DNA of 10,373 nucleotides from Chlorobiota bacterium (lineage in GTDB: Bacteria > Bacteroidota > Bacteroidia > Bacteroidales > JAADJA01), in the NCBI GenBank assembly GCA_030592565.1, contig JAUVIX010000109.1, positions 1 through 10,373 on the forward strand, written 5' to 3'. Of the stretch, positions 6,971 to 10,373 are shown piece after piece. The notes beneath the pieces are model-generated. The model ran no database searches. It was given only the letters and a program-made list of their open reading frames with translations, and was not told the origin of the DNA. How positions within the stretch are numbered: position 1 is the stretch's first letter; each line of letters opens with the position of its first letter. The position numbers were made by a program, and so were the translations under genes.

Positions 6971-8680
6971 ATGAAAAAAATACCATATCGTATCCGGCTT
7001 GGAGTCACTGGGCATAGGAAATTAAATGATGAAATTCAGTTAAAGGAAAAAGTCAAGAGGATTCTTGAAACAGAAATTTACACACTATTCAACAGAGAGT
7101 CACTTGAAAAAATAAAAAGTGCTACAAATACTCCAATTGCTTTTTCAATATATACTGCACTTGCAGAGGGTGCAGACAGACTTGTTGCCAAAGAAGTTCT
7201 TGATTTCAATGAATCCTCAACAATTGAAGCAATCCTGCCACTTAATAAAAATGAATATAAGAAAACATTTTTCAATCCTGAAGATAATCAATTTGAAGAG
7301 CTATTATCAAGAGCTAGAAAAGCAATTTATCTTAGGAAATATGATTTGGAATTATACCCTGAAATAATCCAAAAAACAAATAAAGACACCTTAGATAAAG
7401 TAATCAACGAAACAAGGCACAAAGCTTATAAAGCTGCCGGTGAATATATTGTAGATCACAGTGATGTTTTAATTGCCATATGGGATGGCAACGATGTTAA
7501 AGGGAAAGGTGGGACAAAAGATATTATTGATTATGCTATCAAAGTTAATCGCCCAATAATTATTATTTCTACAAATATTTTAAAGGAATTAAGTATAATT
7601 CAGGGTAATGTATTATATGCAGAGGCCATTCAATATATTGAGCAGTTTAATACAACTAAAGAAGTTGAGGGAAAACAAAATATTAAAATTAAGAAAAAAT
7701 ATAACCAACTGTTTAACAATCCTGAGGGGGAAAGCATTCCAGCCGAAGCTAAAGCCCTTATAAAGGAGCAAATTATTCCCTTTTATATATTGGCATCAGA
7801 CAATTCAAAACAAAACAAGAAACGATACAAGCCAGCCGGGAGCTTAATTATTTTTGGCTCATTGATAGCTGTAGTATCTGTGATTGGTGGTATTTTATAT
7901 AGGCCATTTATGTTTTATTCATTCATTATTGAATTTTTTTGTTTGTTGGCCATCTTCATTGTCTATATATACATCAAGGATGTTCATGCGGACAGGAAAT
8001 GGCTTGAAAACCGGTTTTTGGCTGAACGTTTGCGTACTGCATGGTTTTTCATTTCATCAAATATGGAAATACCCCGGATTGTTGTCCCACAGTATATGGG
8101 TCATGCACATAAACAAAATGATTGGATGATAAAAGTTTTTGATGAAATATGGAACAGATTACCAAATCTGTCTGGACCTCATCCTCAATTGCTCTCCGAT
8201 TATAAACTTTTTATAGGTAGGCACTGGGTGGGTGATCAAAAATATCATCACCTTATAAAATCAAACAAACTAAAAAAAGAAAATACATTCTGGATGAATC
8301 TTGGATGGGCAATATTTTCAATTGCATTATTTGCTGCATTTATTCACATAATGGATCATTTGTTCAATATAATGCACTTTGCTTTTAAAGATGAGACAAC
8401 TTATACCACTATCAAAAAAATTCTGGAAGGGTTAGCAATTATTCTTCCTGCGATTGGAGCTATGATTGTTGGAATAAGAACTTATAATGAATCTGTGCGT
8501 ATTGAAAGCATTAGTCATAATTTAGCTAACATATTGGATAATCTTCAAAAAAGATTTGAAATGGCTGATGATGCAAGTGAATTTGAAGAGCTTATGTATA
8601 AGACGGATGAAATAATTTTACGGGAAAATCAAGAATGGTTTACATTAATGAAGTTTGTAAAACTTGAGGTTCTGCCATAG
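6971..8680 (+). CDS. SLOG-domain protein with two C-terminal two-helix membrane units
   Basis: 569 residues. A TAA directly before the ATG fixes the start. Residues about 5-205 form a SLOG-type Rossmann-like nucleotide-binding domain: GVTGHR (11-16) in the first loop, ALAEGADRLVAKE (63-75), and DVLIAIWDG with the glycine-rich GKGGT loop (165-182). Membrane helices are predicted at about 288-310, 313-336, 440-463 and 483-503. The first pair is followed by an E/R-rich helix (344-357), the second by a long helical tail (505-560). Between them is a motif RHWVGDQKYHH (417-427). This layout resembles SLATT-type (SMODS/SLOG-associating 2TM) effectors, here apparently duplicated. By family knowledge SLOG domains sense nucleotide-derived ligands and SLATT units are proposed to disrupt membranes. 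The effector role here is inference. It converges on the TIR gene, with 37 bases between stops and no clear terminator hairpin. Confidence 0.82.
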   Translation: MKKIPYRIRLGVTGHRKLNDEIQLKEKVKRILETEIYTLFNRESLEKIKSATNTPIAFSIYTALAEGADRLVAKEVLDFNESSTIEAILPLNKNEYKKTFFNPEDNQFEELLSRARKAIYLRKYDLELYPEIIQKTNKDTLDKVINETRHKAYKAAGEYIVDHSDVLIAIWDGNDVKGKGGTKDIIDYAIKVNRPIIIISTNILKELSIIQGNVLYAEAIQYIEQFNTTKEVEGKQNIKIKKKYNQLFNNPEGESIPAEAKALIKEQIIPFYILASDNSKQNKKRYKPAGSLIIFGSLIAVVSVIGGILYRPFMFYSFIIEFFCLLAIFIVYIYIKDVHADRKWLENRFLAERLRTAWFFISSNMEIPRIVVPQYMGHAHKQNDWMIKVFDEIWNRLPNLSGPHPQLLSDYKLFIGRHWVGDQKYHHLIKSNKLKKENTFWMNLGWAIFSIALFAAFIHIMDHLFNIMHFAFKDETTYTTIKKILEGLAIILPAIGAMIVGIRTYNESVRIESISHNLANILDNLQKRFEMADDASEFEELMYKTDEIILRENQEWFTLMKFVKLEVLP

Positions 8681-8717
8681 TAACATAATTATTTTTGGAA
8701 GTTTTATCAGGAATTTA

Positions 8718-9962
8718 TTATTTATGCAAAAAGGATATCTCTTTAAACAGATTTTCTTTACCTTTTAAATATCTGTCTAAATCAAAATCTGAAGAGTTTT
8801 TTGACAGATTTTTTATTGCAATACCTTTACCCTCAACAATTTTTGAAAATCCTCTGTTTTTAATTTTTTCATTAATATTTAATGTTCCTCTTTTATTAAC
8901 CGGGCTGGATTGGTACTTTAGAACCATATCATTGATAAATTCCATTGGTTTAATTGAGGCAATGATGTAAAGCTTTTCAACTCCAACTTGGCTATCTGCC
9001 TCCACATACTTATTTTCATCAGGAATAATAACCTCTTTGTTGCCAGGTAAAAAATTTGATGCTTTATCAATTGGAAACAAAACATAAATATTATTTCCAG
9101 CATCCTGGTTAAGAATATACATATAACTATCCTTAGAAACTTTTACCCTGATTTGCATTTTATCACCGGTATGAATGGTACTGCCATTAAAAATCTCATC
9201 AAGTTTATTATGCTTTTTAATATGAAAAGTATAATACAGTGCTAAAGAGTCTTTGTTTATGTCAGCCGTTACTACGCTTTTTGATTTTTCATCATTTCTT
9301 TCCGGACTCAACTGTTCATTGTTTTGTGATGGAAAATTATTATTCACTACGTTGTTTGCAGGTTTTTTATCATTATTAAATAAATCCTGCCAAAAAACAA
9401 AATAAGCTGTAATAATAATTGCAAGTATAAAAATGGATAATGAATAGATTACATATTTTTTTGGATAATTAAATAACCCTGAGGTTTTTGCAGGCCGCAT
9501 TAAACTTTCCTTGTTTTGGCTTTCTTCAATGCTTACTCCAAGAGCTGTAAGACTGCTAAATATTGCGTTATATTTTTTTTCTTTATCATTATCGTAGAAA
9601 TTAATCTGTTGTATTCTTGATAATGAAATATCCAGTTCACCCTCGAGCTCAACATCTTCAAGAAATACTGGAAGTACTGCTTTTTTATATTTTAGAGCAT
9701 AATGAACCTCATTTTTAACCCATAATGATTCTGCTGAAGTTTTAGAAGCAAAAAATATCAGCACCTTACATTTTTTAATTGCATTTGCTATTACTGCTGG
9801 GAAAACTCCTGCACCATCAATATTGTTCTGGTCGAAAAAAAATGTTGAGGAAGAAATCCCGCTATTTTGAAGCCAGTTTATGACTGAATGGACAGACTTG
9901 GAATCCTCACGCGAATAACTTATAAATATTTCTGGATATGTAGTAACAGTCTCTTTTTTCAT
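8718..9962 (-). CDS. Membrane-anchored TIR-domain protein with DUF4384-like C-terminal domain
   Basis: 414 residues. Residues 9-145 are a TIR domain: strand A motif PEIFISYSRED (10-20), FFFDQNNIDGAGVFP (41-55), and SLWVKNE (79-85) whose E85 aligns with the catalytic glutamate of NAD-cleaving TIR enzymes. One membrane helix follows at 170-191; the lysines at 168-169 before it favour the TIR domain in the cytoplasm and the rest outside. After an Asn-rich linker (196-235) comes a DUF4384-like domain (about 262-342): HTGDKMQIRVKVSKDSYMYI, then NIYVLFP (291-297), then VIIP (311-314) and GVEKLYIIAS (327-336). DUF4384 often accompanies caspase-like or signalling domains. I infer an enzyme whose NADase or cyclase activity is tied to an envelope signal. 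It follows the TPR gene by ten bases. Catalysis is unproven; an adaptor-type TIR is the alternative. Confidence 0.87.
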   Translation of the reverse strand: MKKETVTTYPEIFISYSREDSKSVHSVINWLQNSGISSSTFFFDQNNIDGAGVFPAVIANAIKKCKVLIFFASKTSAESLWVKNEVHYALKYKKAVLPVFLEDVELEGELDISLSRIQQINFYDNDKEKKYNAIFSSLTALGVSIEESQNKESLMRPAKTSGLFNYPKKYVIYSLSIFILAIIITAYFVFWQDLFNNDKKPANNVVNNNFPSQNNEQLSPERNDEKSKSVVTADINKDSLALYYTFHIKKHNKLDEIFNGSTIHTGDKMQIRVKVSKDSYMYILNQDAGNNIYVLFPIDKASNFLPGNKEVIIPDENKYVEADSQVGVEKLYIIASIKPMEFINDMVLKYQSSPVNKRGTLNINEKIKNRGFSKIVEGKGIAIKNLSKNSSDFDLDRYLKGKENLFKEISFLHK

Positions 9963-9972
9963 ATTTCTGTTT

Positions 9973-10373
9973 CTATTTGAGGTATTGCTTTATGAGCTTT
10001 TTAAATTGTTTTGAATGTCTAATATTATCAAAACTATGTTCTGTCTCAATTCTTTGAAGATCATCTAATCCTGCTTTAAAAGATTTTTCCAGACTCTCAA
10101 TGGCTTGTTGCTGATTATTTTCGACAGAATATATTGCAGACAAGTAATAATAAGAATCAATATCTTTCGGTTTGAGATCAATCACTATTTCAAAACAATC
10201 TTTTGCTTTTTCGAATTCATCAGTGGAGAAATAAACAAGTCCAAGGTTTAAATATCCAAGTGCAAAAAGTGTATCTTTTTTGATAGATTGCTTAAAGTAG
10301 AATTCAGCTTTAACCATATCACCCTCATTGCCATACAAAACACCAATATTTGCGTATGGCCTTGCATAGTTTG
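9973..10373 (-). CDS. TPR-repeat protein (N-terminus cut by window edge)
   Basis: The frame is open to the window edge, so the gene starts beyond 10373; 132 complete codons plus a TAG stop are visible. A TTG at 10338-10336 could be mistaken for a start, but the reading continues upstream as NYARPYANIGVLYGNEGD, which completes a TPR helix pair. Three TPR units are seen: roughly up to residue 33 of the visible part, then TLFALGYLNLGLVYFSTDEF onward, then SYYYLSAIYSVENNQQQAIE onward. The end, FDNIRHSKQFKKLIKQ, is a common close of Bacteroidota TPR proteins. TPR arrays bind partner proteins; with a ten-base gap to the TIR gene it is probably co-translated and may scaffold or sense for it. Any N-terminal domain is outside the window. 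Confidence 0.85.
   Translation of the reverse strand, partial: NYARPYANIGVLYGNEGDMVKAEFYFKQSIKKDTLFALGYLNLGLVYFSTDEFEKAKDCFEIVIDLKPKDIDSYYYLSAIYSVENNQQQAIESLEKSFKAGLDDLQRIETEHSFDNIRHSKQFKKLIKQYLK

Noticed and set aside
8681..8717. Bidirectional terminator between the convergent SLOG and TIR genes
   Set aside because: No stable stem with a T-run is visible in the 37-base gap.
10336..10338. TTG as the start codon of the TPR gene
   Set aside because: The frame continues upstream to the window edge and those residues complete a TPR unit, so the gene is truncated by the window, not started here.
1..10373. CRISPR arrays, tRNA or rRNA genes, transposases, integrases
   Set aside because: No spaced direct-repeat array, RNA-gene signature or transposase/integrase frame was found on either strand.

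Overview
The window is AT-rich chromosomal DNA that looks like a member of the Bacteroidota. The evidence is a protein with a type IX secretion (T9SS) C-terminal sorting domain, a lipoprotein with a Bacteroidota-style lipobox, translation starts without Shine-Dalgarno sequences, and promoter-like elements of the TAnnTTTG type. Genus and species cannot be read from this sequence alone.

Positions 1-3306 (minus strand) hold a compact cluster of three exported proteins, read from right to left: an unrecognised lipoprotein (3306-2191), a T9SS-sorted protein with propeller-like repeats (2179-683), and the N-terminal 219 residues of a surface protein with a YadA-head-like glycine heptad repeat (657-1, cut by the window edge). 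Gaps of 11 and 25 bases make one transcript likely. Positions 3307-3967 contain no convincing gene. This stretch holds a nested palindromic, GC-richer element (3350-3535), a perfect 8-bp hairpin containing AGGAGG (3603-3629), and a run of ten G residues in the loop of an 8-bp inverted repeat (3743-3771).

Positions 3968-6789 (minus strand) are a standard potassium-uptake operon. trkA (regulatory subunit with two nucleotide-binding domains) is followed 5 bases later by trkH (channel subunit). A 181-bp divergent region (6790-6970) carries promoter-like motifs for both directions.

Positions 6971-10373 are the most unusual part. A plus-strand gene encodes a SLOG-type nucleotide-sensing domain fused to two predicted two-helix membrane units (569 aa). 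Converging on it is a minus-strand pair: a TPR protein (5' end outside the window) followed 10 bases later by a membrane-anchored TIR protein with a DUF4384-like C-terminal domain (414 aa). TIR enzymes can make NAD-derived signals and SLOG domains can bind them, as in Thoeris anti-phage defence. The two loci could therefore form a signalling or defence module in which a membrane-spanning TIR protein controls a SLOG-gated membrane effector. That link is inference: the genes are convergent, not in one operon, and no function is shown by sequence alone.
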